From contig NZ_JARKMR010000004.1 in NCBI RefSeq assembly GCF_029350975.1, positions 206,854 to 270,853 of the forward strand: a stretch of 64,000 nt of DNA, read 5' to 3'. The stretch comes from Maribacter zhoushanensis (GTDB taxonomy: Bacteria; Bacteroidota; Bacteroidia; Flavobacteriales; Flavobacteriaceae). Position numbers and translations under genes: made by a program. This document shows positions 21,126 through 31,400 of the stretch, one piece after another (position 1 is the first letter of the stretch; each line of letters starts with the position of its first letter). The notes beneath the pieces were generated by a model. The model did no database searches. It saw only the letters and a program-made list of their open reading frames with translations, and was not told where the DNA came from.

Positions 21126-24100
21126 TTGAACACACCTATAACTACTACTTTAAAACAAAAATCTGTACGTATTTTATTAGCCGTATTATTAGTTATATTT
21201 CTACTAAATGCGACACATTGTAAGAAACAAAGCGAATCATTATTTGAGGTTGTACCAAGTTCAAATTCCGGAATCGACTTCAATAATAAAATTGTAGAAA
21301 CGGATAGCTTCAATATATTAACAAGTGAATACATATTTAATGGAGGTGGTGTCGCTATAGGTGATTTTAACAATGACCAAAAACCAGATATATTCTTCAG
21401 TGGAAATCAAGTTTCAAATAAGCTTTATTTAAATGAAGGCAATTTTAAATTTAAAGATATTTCTAAAGAATCTGGAATAGAAGCCCTTAACAAATGGAAT
21501 ACTGGTGTTGCTTTGGCAGATATAAACAATGATGGTTTTCTAGACATCTACGTATGCTCTGCAATGTTGAACAGTGAACAAGAAAAGAAAAATATACTGT
21601 TTATACATCAAGGTTTAGATGATAACGGTATACCGTCTTTTAAAAATATGGGCAAAGAATATGGTCTTGAAGAATCTGGCAATAGTATGGGTGCATCTTT
21701 CTTAGATTACAACAAAGATGGTCTTTTAGATTTGTATGTTTTAAACAATGTTGATGTACATATTTTACCTTCTAATTTTAGAAAAAAAATTACTGACGGT
21801 TCTGCATTAAGCAATGATAAATTATATAAAAATAATGGTGATGGTACATTTTCAGATGTTACTATAGAGGCAGGTATAACTATAGAAGGTTATGGACTAG
21901 GGCTTTCGATTGCTGACTTAAATTATGACGGTTGGCCAGATATTTATGTAAGTAATGATTATCTGTCAAATGATATTCTATACGTTAACAATCAAGACGG
22001 TACATTTTCTAACAAGATAAAAGAAAACATTAAACACCAAAGTAAGTTTTCTATGGGCAATGATATTTCTGACTACAACAATGATGGGTATTTAGATATC
22101 ATCACCTTAGATATGCTTGGTGAAACTAATGAAAGGTTAAAAACAACATTAGCAGGAAATAAATACACAGAGTATATTCTAAATGACCGTTTTGGTTATG
22201 AATACCAACATACCAGAAACATGTTACAAAAAGGTAATGGAAACAACGTACCGTTTAGTGAAATTGGGTTAATGGCAGGTGTATCTAAAACAGATTGGAG
22301 CTGGTCTCCCTTATTTGCTGATATGGACAATGATGGTTATGAAGATTTATTAATTACAAATGGGTTCCCAAGAGATATCACGGACTTAGATTTTGGTGAC
22401 TTCAAATTTAACGTTAGTAGATATTTAAGTCCTGCTCAAATTTTAGATTCCATTCCAAAAATAAAGATTCCTAATTACGCATATAAAAACAATACCAACA
22501 ATCAATTCACAGATGTTAGTGAAGATTGGGGCATTGGAATAGCATCTTTTTCTAATGGCGCTGCATTTGCTGATTTAGATAATGATGGTGATTTAGATTA
22601 TATCGTCAATAATATAAACGACGAAGCATTAATCTTTCAAAACAAAACTGACCTAAAAGATGGTCAACATAATTACTTAAGTGTAGACCTTAAAGATTCC
22701 CCTTCAAAATCTCAAAAAACAGGTGCAAAAATTGTTTTAAGGTTTGATGATAATACATTTCAATATAAGGAACATCATACCTATAGAGGCTATATGTCTA
22801 CCGTTGAAGATATCATGCATTTTGGTCTAGGAAACATAAAACAAATAACATCAATTGAAATACTATGGCCAGATTATAAGTTTCAAAAAATATCTAATGT
22901 TAAAGCAAATCAAAGAATAATTCTTGACTACGAAGATGCAATTTCAATAGCCCAAGAAAAATTAAGTTTTCCATTTGTTCCTAAAAAAGAAAATACCATT
23001 TTTAAAGAGGTTTCAAGCGATTTAGGATTGTCATACATACATGAAGAAAAAGATTTCATTGATTACAATATTCAACGAACAATACCACATAAATTAACTC
23101 AAAATGGTCCTATAACAGCCGTGGGAGATATGAATGGAGATGGTTTTGAAGATTTTATCATTGGTAGTTCTTCCGGTAAGTCACCTCAAATATTCTTTCA
23201 AAACTCAACAGGTAAGTTCACTCAACAAAACTTATTTGATGATGAAGAAAACAAAACATATGAAGAGGAAAGTATTGCATTGTTCGATTTAGAGAACGAT
23301 GGTGATTTAGATATGTACCTAGTCTCTGGTAGTAATGAATTTAATCAAGGGAGTACTAATTACAATCATCGTTTATTAGTAAATGATGGTCAAGGAAACT
23401 TTGAGGTTGCAACGAATAAGATGCCTACAATTAATACTAGCGGATCAATCGTAACCGTCTCAGATTTTAATAAAGACGGATTCGTTGATCTGTTTGTTGG
23501 TGGTAGAACTCCTTATTCACAATACCCTAATACCGAAAAAAGCTTTCTATTAAAAAACCACAATGGTGTACTAGAAGATGTAACTAAAAGTATGGCACCT
23601 GATTTAGGTAACGTAGGTATGGTCACAGATGCTGTTTGGGCAGATATTGATTTAGATGGTTATGATGATTTAATAGTCATTGGTGAATTTATGCCCATTT
23701 CTATTTTTAAAAATAATGGTGCCAATTTCAAAAAACTGGATAAAACAGGTATTGAAAAACTTTCGGGTTGGTGGGAAAGCATTGCACAAACCGACATAGA
23801 TAATGATGGCGATATAGATTTTGTAGTAGGTAATTTAGGTATGAATAATTTTTATCAACCTTCGGAAGAAAGACCAGTTACCGTAGTCGCAAAAGATTTT
23901 GATGACAACGGCACTATAGACCCCGTAATGTTCGCTTATTTTAAAGACAGTTTTGATAAACCTACCTACAAAGCATTTCCTGTAAATTTTTGGGGAGACT
24001 TAAACGGACAAAGTCCAATTTTTAGAGCAAAATTCAACACATTCAAGGCATATTCTAAAGCAACGATTTCTACTTTATTCACTGATGATGAATTAGAAGG

Positions 24101-24497
24101 TTCTACTAAATTGATTGGAAATTTTGATAATAGTATAATAATAGAAAATAATGGCGATAGTACATTTAAGTATAGTCCACTGCCTATTGAAGCTCAAGTA
24201 GCCCCAATAAACGGAATTACATTTTTGGATTATAATAATGATGGCTACAAAGATCTTTTGTTGGTTGGCAACAATTTTGGAAATGAAGTTTTTATAGGTA
24301 GAAATGATGCATTTAATGGGCTATTATTAGAGAATGATGGAAAGGGAAAGTTCAAATCTATTGAGACATCTAAAAGCGGATTTTTGGTACCTGGAGATTC
24401 AAAAAGTATTGTAAAGGTCAACAGTGACATTAAAGAAAAGCCATATTATATAGTCACTCAAAATAGAGATTCAATTAAGGTATTTCAGAAGAATTAA
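21126..24497 (+). CDS. FG-GAP/VCBS-repeat protein with ASPIC/UnbV domain (CRTAC1-like), probable lipoprotein
   Basis: The 1123-residue product begins at a TTG codon: an in-frame stop lies at 21096-21098 and no ATG occurs before the export signal. A hydrophobic segment (16-28) leads to Cys32 in a poor lipobox (NATHC). At least a dozen FG-GAP/VCBS blades follow, each with a calcium-loop-like DxNxDGxxD motif, for example DINNDGFLDIYV, DYNKDGLLDLYV, DMDNDGYEDLL and DYNNDGYKDLLL. An ASPIC/UnbV domain is near residues 515-610. Such beta-propeller proteins often accompany susCD pairs in flavobacteria and are thought to bind extracellular ligands, but no function is established. It has its own start region, separated from susD by a terminator. 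Confidence 0.88.
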   Translation: MNTPITTTLKQKSVRILLAVLLVIFLLNATHCKKQSESLFEVVPSSNSGIDFNNKIVETDSFNILTSEYIFNGGGVAIGDFNNDQKPDIFFSGNQVSNKLYLNEGNFKFKDISKESGIEALNKWNTGVALADINNDGFLDIYVCSAMLNSEQEKKNILFIHQGLDDNGIPSFKNMGKEYGLEESGNSMGASFLDYNKDGLLDLYVLNNVDVHILPSNFRKKITDGSALSNDKLYKNNGDGTFSDVTIEAGITIEGYGLGLSIADLNYDGWPDIYVSNDYLSNDILYVNNQDGTFSNKIKENIKHQSKFSMGNDISDYNNDGYLDIITLDMLGETNERLKTTLAGNKYTEYILNDRFGYEYQHTRNMLQKGNGNNVPFSEIGLMAGVSKTDWSWSPLFADMDNDGYEDLLITNGFPRDITDLDFGDFKFNVSRYLSPAQILDSIPKIKIPNYAYKNNTNNQFTDVSEDWGIGIASFSNGAAFADLDNDGDLDYIVNNINDEALIFQNKTDLKDGQHNYLSVDLKDSPSKSQKTGAKIVLRFDDNTFQYKEHHTYRGYMSTVEDIMHFGLGNIKQITSIEILWPDYKFQKISNVKANQRIILDYEDAISIAQEKLSFPFVPKKENTIFKEVSSDLGLSYIHEEKDFIDYNIQRTIPHKLTQNGPITAVGDMNGDGFEDFIIGSSSGKSPQIFFQNSTGKFTQQNLFDDEENKTYEEESIALFDLENDGDLDMYLVSGSNEFNQGSTNYNHRLLVNDGQGNFEVATNKMPTINTSGSIVTVSDFNKDGFVDLFVGGRTPYSQYPNTEKSFLLKNHNGVLEDVTKSMAPDLGNVGMVTDAVWADIDLDGYDDLIVIGEFMPISIFKNNGANFKKLDKTGIEKLSGWWESIAQTDIDNDGDIDFVVGNLGMNNFYQPSEERPVTVVAKDFDDNGTIDPVMFAYFKDSFDKPTYKAFPVNFWGDLNGQSPIFRAKFNTFKAYSKATISTLFTDDELEGSTKLIGNFDNSIIIENNGDSTFKYSPLPIEAQVAPINGITFLDYNNDGYKDLLLVGNNFGNEVFIGRNDAFNGLLLENDGKGKFKSIETSKSGFLVPGDSKSIVKVNSDIKEKPYYIVTQNRDSIKVFQKN

Positions 24498-24510
24498 GAA
24501 AAATAGGGCT

Positions 24511-25224
24511 TTACCTCAACTCTTGATCAACAAACCAATCATATAAAGCTTCGGTTTCATAGGCTTTAATCCATGCGTTATGACCAACGTTAGGATATCT
24601 AGTAAAGATGACCTCATAGCCCATTTCCTTTAATTTGGCGACCATATTTTCTGATTCGGAAAAGGGAATAGATTTATCTTTCTCTCCATGAAAAACCCAC
24701 ATAGGCATTTTCCTATTTATCCAAGAGGCATAAGGTAAAGGTGCCATGCCACATACTACCGCCATAGCGGCAAAAGTATCAGGATATTGAACTGCCAATT
24801 CCCAGGCAGCTCCTCCTCCTCTACTTAATCCGGTTAAATAAATTCTACGTTTGTCTATCCTATTAGTCTCCACAATAGAATCTAATAACTGTTTTACAGC
24901 TCTTGTATTCCACCACTTTTTCGCATTAGGGTTCTGCGGTGCCAATATCAAAAAAGGAAATTTTTTACCTTGCACTATTAATTTTGGCGGACCGTTTCTT
25001 TTTACAGTAACCAAACTATCACCAGACTCACCACCACCGTGTAAGAACAATAGAATTGGAAATTCTTTTTCAGGTTCCTCTTCATAGTCTTCAGGGTAAT
25101 AAAGATAATAGGCAAGATTCTCTTTTACGTTCGTTTGCATAGCTGAATCTATTAGAACAGGCTTTGCTTGAGATGCACAACTTTGAAAAATAACCAATAA
25201 AATAATATATGCAATTGCCCTCAT
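24511..25224 (-). CDS. Alpha/beta-hydrolase lipoprotein (esterase/peptidase-like)
   Basis: A 237-residue protein with a short signal and lipobox IFQSC (Cys16), so probably membrane-anchored. The alpha/beta-hydrolase fold is shown by the oxyanion segment LFLHGGGESGD (59-69) and the nucleophile elbow GLSRGG with Ser134. Asp183 (HGEKDKS) and His215 (NVGHNAW) complete a plausible triad. It resembles phospholipase/carboxylesterase and dienelactone-hydrolase-like proteins found in polysaccharide loci, so an acyl esterase role is inferred. It converges on the FG-GAP gene with 13 bases between stop codons. A perfect -7 box lies 22 bases upstream of its start. Confidence 0.84.
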   Translation of the reverse strand: MRAIAYIILLVIFQSCASQAKPVLIDSAMQTNVKENLAYYLYYPEDYEEEPEKEFPILLFLHGGGESGDSLVTVKRNGPPKLIVQGKKFPFLILAPQNPNAKKWWNTRAVKQLLDSIVETNRIDKRRIYLTGLSRGGGAAWELAVQYPDTFAAMAVVCGMAPLPYASWINRKMPMWVFHGEKDKSIPFSESENMVAKLKEMGYEVIFTRYPNVGHNAWIKAYETEALYDWFVDQELR

Positions 25225-25246
25225 CTGTGAAATCTTAATTTGCTAT

Positions 25247-25254
25247 CAAATGTA
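25247..25254 (-). promoter_or_regulatory. -7 promoter element of the lipoprotein hydrolase gene
   Basis: On the minus strand this reads TACATTTG, a perfect TAnnTTTG match, 22 bases from the start codon. No TTG at the usual -33 spacing was seen, so it is a partial promoter call. Confidence 0.4.
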
Positions 25255-25360
25255 CCCTAAAAACAAGTTCCTTAAAAGTAATTGTAGTTTTAGGTTAATT
25301 CGCGTTCAGAAAGTTAGACGGTAAAGATTTCAAAAACTTAATCGTTACATTTTTAAACAA

Positions 25361-25391
25361 AAAAAGAGGATGCAAAATGCATCCTCTTTTT
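25361..25391. terminator. Bidirectional hairpin terminator after the SprB-like gene
   Basis: A perfect 14-bp stem (25361-25374 with 25378-25391, core AGAGGATGCA) has a 3-base loop and A5/T5 flanks on both strands. It lies 22 bases beyond the 3' end of the SprB-like gene, read on the minus strand. Confidence 0.85.
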
Positions 25392-25413
25392 CAAATATAT
25401 TTTTCTGTTTTAT

Positions 25414-28400
25414 TTATCTGTATAAAGTAAAGTGACCTACATACTTCAGCTCATTGCTATTAGCATTTACCACGTACCAGTAATCTCCTGTTGGCACTTC
25501 TTTACCTTCATAGGTACCGTCCCAACCGCTAACTTCATCTAATACAGCCACTACTCTACCATAACGGTCATATATTCTAACCTCAACACCATCAAAAAGA
25601 TCTCTATTCTTTGGTGACCAAATATCATTAAGGTTATCTCCATCAGGAGTAAAGAAATTAGGGAATTCTAGCATACCTGTAAATTCGAACGGTACACTCA
25701 ATTCTAGCTCACAACCTCTTGCATCTCTTACACGAACATTTACCATTCCGCTTTCATTGGTTGTAAATGTAGTTTCGGCACCGTAAGATTGTCCGTTAAA
25801 GAAAAATTCATAGTCTCCATAACCACCTTCTGCAAAAGCTTGAACTTCATTTGGTCCTGTTTTATCAACTACTAAGCTTAAAGGCTCGTATGCATCAATA
25901 CTGAACTCCACAAAATTAGTACATCCGTTTTCGTGATAAATATAAACCGTATGATCACCTGCCGGTAAATCTCCCCATACATACTCATCATTTGCATTTG
26001 CGGTTATCGCATCGGTAGGATCAATAGGATCTAATGCAAACATTAACTCAGATAGCAAATTGGTATTATCTAACTGAATAGTTGTTGTACTATTCGGGAA
26101 AATACCCTCACAACCGTATTGTACTTGTGGTTCTGCAGTTAAATCTACCCCAATATCAATAGTGAACAACTCTGATGCTGTACACAAGTTGGCATCTTGT
26201 ATATATATAATATACGACGCTCCACCCTGTAAATCCTCTATAATTTCTCCGTTATAAGGAGCAAAAACTGCCGTTCCCGTTTCGTCTACCGGATCAATCA
26301 TTTCAATTTTATACTCAAAATAAGGAGTAGGATTAACTAAAACATCATCAAAAGGAGTACCACCAACAATATCAAAAACTACGGTACCATCATTGGCGCC
26401 AATACATAATTCATCTGTTGTCTCAATATTGATTACTTGTAATTGGTCTGGCTCCTCTACCGTAATAAAATCTTTTTCAAAACAGCCATTGTCATCTTTA
26501 ATCAAAATCTCATAAGTACCAGCCGCAAGTTCATCAAAAGTATACGTACCCGGATTATCGGCATCACTAAAGAATTCATTGAAGTTTGGTGCAATTGCAA
26601 ATTGAATTAAGCCTTCGCCACCAGCACTTACAGATACTGTTATGGTACCATCTTCTTCACCGTTACAAGTAACATTTGTTGGAACTGCATCGAAGATAAT
26701 AGGATCAGGTCTAATTATTTCAAAAGGACCAGCAATATCCATACAAGTAGCTCCACTAGTTACCGCTATATAATATTCTGTACCTTCAGGAAGACCTTCA
26801 AATGTTCCGTTATCTTGAGGACCTCTAATTACCGTTGCTGTTGCAGCAGGATTAAAAGCATCTACAGGATCACCTTCATACAGGTAAAATAAATCTGCAC
26901 CTACACCACCGTTAACAAATGACTCTATTCTACCATCTAATTCAGATGCACAAGAAATATCATCCGGCAAATTTGGAAGTAAAGTAATACCTGTAGCATC
27001 GGTCATGGTAATACCATTTGATCGAATTGCAGGACAAGCACCCGCACCATTTACTTTTCTTACATCAAACTGATATGTAATACCCTGAACTCCTGTAATA
27101 GTTACAGAATTACTCGTCATAGGCTGATAAGTACCAATGGTCACTCCATTTTCAACTCTTAAATATTCATAAGTAAATAAAGGATCAGGATTCTCAACAG
27201 TCATTCTCATTTCACCATCTCCACCACAACCAGGTACTCTTGTTTGTACCAATAATGGTTGAATTGGTGGTGGGGGATCAACATAGTAAGCATCAGTTAC
27301 AAATGAACACCCAAAACTAGAAGATACTTCTATTGCATACCAACCAGCACTAATATAACCACCACTGTCACCAATGAAAGTTGGTGTATTTTGCAATCCA
27401 CTTTCAGACACAACAGCTGTGTTATCATCACCACTTAAATATAATAAAGTGTAATTGTAACCAGCACCAGGAAAACCTCCGCTTGCACCAGGCGTAGCAG
27501 TAATAGCATCACCCGAAGTAGTATCATAAGCTTCTAATACTGCATTGTTACCATTAGGACAATCTAAAGTTTGTGGCTCTCTTATACCTGCAATAATTTG
27601 AGGAACTTCTTCCAATTCTATTTCAACAGTATTTGTACAACCTTCCACATCCCTGATTTCTACTTCATAAAAACCGAAAGACAAACCTGTAAACTCATTA
27701 TCGTTAGAGAATGTAGCTACTTCAGTAGTATAACTAGAACCACCATCAGTGCTCATTAACAATCTGTACTCATATGCAGTAGTATCCCAACCACCAGTAC
27801 CGGTAGCTATAATTTCACCGGTATTATTAGTACAACTAACATTACCTATAGATTCTGCAGTAACTTGAAGTTCACCATTAGGAGTTCTGATATTGGTAAC
27901 ATTACTGGTACCTGAACAGAACGGTGTATCTATAGAAATTATATCAACAATTAAGTTACCACCTATTAGATTATCTATTCTAGCTTCGTCACCATTGATA
28001 TCAGGGAAATTATTGGTATCAAAAGTTCCTGAAGCCAAAGGTGTTGTTCTAGCATCATCGGTAGCCTCATAAACGATGTAATCAAATACACCTACATAAT
28101 CGCTAACCGTAATGAACAAAGCACCATCATTACCAGGTACCGCACAGCTAACCGGTTTAGCCTCGCTAATTAATACTGTAGGAGCAATAGGAGTATTTAC
28201 CGTATGCACAGGCATTGGATAGGTACAACCTACGGTATTATCAACAATCTCGAACAAGTAATCACCTACATCCGGCAAGAACACATCAACATAGTTGTTA
28301 CCTGCTGTATTCGTTACTGGAGCAACCGCAGTAACCGAAACCGTATTCACCGTAAAATCAGTTGTACCCGCTACTTCTATACGTACACGCTCATCATCTC

Positions 28401-31400
28401 TACAATTTAAAATATCTACTTCAACAATAGTTGGAACAACATCTGTAGGTGGATTGATAGTAGGAACGTCAAATGTAGTCTGACAACCATTTCCATCAAT
28501 AGCATAAACAGTGATATTTTGTGCGCTACCGTCATCAATAATTTCAAATGTATTACCAGGTTGATAATTTTCAAAACCAGTGATACTATATTGATATCCT
28601 GAACCAACAGTACCTGCATCTACTACATTTACGTTGATGATTGTAGAACTATATCTATTTGCACCTGGCTCACAAGCAAAATCTGCAGCACTTGCCGTAA
28701 TGCTAAATGCATCAGGATTTGTAATTGAATGTACAGCAGATAGCACCTCACAATTACGTGCCGTTACCACCTGAACTTGATAATCACCTGCTGGTAAATC
28801 TGAAAAAGCACCAGTATTATTTCTTGTCACCTCTGTAGTTCCCGAACTAACATCATTTAAGATATAAGTTATAGGAGTGTCTTGGGATGTAAATGGCACC
28901 AACGCATTTGCCGGACCAACTACTACCTCTATAGACCCATCATTTTCATCTCTACAACTAATATCAATTGCTTCTTCTGAAACAATTACTGGTTGTGCAG
29001 CTTGATTTAGAACAATGTTTGTAACCGTAGTTTCACAGAAACCAGCACCATCGTTAACTATATTGTCAGTTATTAAAACCTCATAAGTACCAGGAGCAAG
29101 CCCTGTAAAAACTGGATTATTATTTTGTGTTAAGGGTCCAACGGCATTTGAATTATAATCAACACCTGTTAACTCAAATTCAAAATCACCACTACCTCCA
29201 GTAGTTGAAATTGTAATTTCCCCATCTGCGTCATTACAAGTACTATCTGTTGAAAATCTACCAGTAGCCGATAAGAAATCGTAAACCGTAGCAATACCTT
29301 CACTAGTACAACCATTGGCATCTACTACATCTACTACATAATCACCAGGGCTACTAACAACATAAGTATATTCCCAAAATGAACCGACTACAGTTGGTAA
29401 TTGCTCATCACCACCCAAAGTGAATCTTGGAGTGTTAACAGAACTAGGTACTCTCACCGTAATATCAAAAGCAGTTGACGTAGGATCACATTGATTTACT
29501 ACTGCAAATGTTGGAATTGGTAAATCTGGATCTAATGAAATAATAGTAGCTATATCAAAAGAAGTACAACCACTTGCGTCTCTTACATAAACATCATAAG
29601 TACCATCAGCTGCCGAGAACGTTGTATCCGTCGTCCAACCAGAAGGAGGCACACCTGTATCCATAAAGGCAAATTCGTATGGTCCACCTGAACCACCTCT
29701 ACCCTGAACGGTTACCTGACCAAATGCATTACAGTTTGCAGGAACTTCCTGCAAAATATCAATATCAGGTAAATTTTGTTCTATGATTACGCCTGAGGCA
29801 TCTGTACAAGTATCGGTTAAGTTTTCAACCAATATCTGATAGCTACCCGGTAATTCTGCATATGTACCTGTATAAGGTAATGCTGTCGTTGTTACAGAAT
29901 TTTCAAGTATAATACTTGAGCCGTCTGAATTATCTATTAATTCTATTCTTAAATTATCACCAATTGTATACCCTATTATTTCATAAGCTATTTCTCCATT
30001 TCTGTTTACATCACATGCCCCCGGCGTTGAAGTTGCTGTAACATCTAATGTTGAAGGCGCATCTACAGGAGGAATTTCCTGCTCATACGTACAGTTTGTA
30101 ACAACATCTAAAACAACAACAGTATAAGCTACTCCGTACTGAATACCATCTGAAGTATTACTAAAAGTATGATCGTTAACCGTTGGCGTATCATTCAAGT
30201 TATAAAAACCTGGTTGATCTATTAATCTTATTTGATAGGTCCCAGAACCTCCACTTACGGTAACTGCATACGTAAAAGCAGTATCATCACAATCTGCCGG
30301 TGCTGGTGGTGGTATTGGCGTAATTACTACTTCGTTAGAAGTAATAGAAACAGTATCAATATCCGTACAACCATTTGCATCAATTGTTATTACCGTATAA
30401 TCTCCTGTTACTAGAAGTGGATCTAAAATTTGTACAGGTAATGCAGTAGGATCAACATCTTCCATTCTCGTAATCTCTACCCCTGTATTATCTTCAACTA
30501 TGAATGTATAATTTGCCGTACCGTCAGTTACAGCATCAATACTGACACCACCACTAACTGGTCCGCTACCGCCACAAACCGCTTGAACTTCAGAGACCGT
30601 AGTTGCAGGTGGTGGGGTGTTATCCAATACAATATCAAAAGTATCGGCCGGGGTTTCACAACCTCTGGCATCTCTAACCAAGTATGAGTATGTACCTACC
30701 GTTAAGTTGGAATATACCGTTTCTGAAGCCCATCCCGTTCCGTTGAAATTAACTTCGTATGGTGGTACTCCGCTAGTAGCATCTGGTATAATAGTTACAG
30801 AACCGTTATTTGTTGAACTACAACTAACCGGTCTAGCAACATAAGATGCAGCAGCAATATTTTGAGGAGGATTTAAGGTGATAGCAACGGACTGTGCTAC
30901 ACAACCACTACTTGTCGTATTATTATCCGTAATTCTGAAAACATAATCTCCAGGTACATTAGTATTATAATCAAAAGTATTGGTTGTAAGTGGAATTGCC
31001 GCACCAAAAGTAGCACCACCATCAGAACTAACTTCATACTGTTTAGCCCCAGCACCAGAAGTGTAACCTCCATTAACACTTACTTCAATTCTACCATCAG
31101 CTCCACCACAAGGTATTTCAGCTACAATACTTGTATTTACTCTCAGTTGTGGGGCAATTGTTACCGAAAGACTATCTGAACAGTCATTACCATCAACAAC
31201 CTCAATCGTATAATTACCAGGAGAAAGTCCGGCAAAAGTTGGAGTTGGTTGAAGTGCCCCTCCATTAATTCTATATTGATGTGTTCCAATTGCTGCTGTA
31301 CCCGCTGTAGAAGTAACCGCTACAGTTGCTCCAGTACCTGCAACAAAACAAAAATCTGAAGACGGACCATCTAATGCTATACTTGGTGCATCAATAGGAT

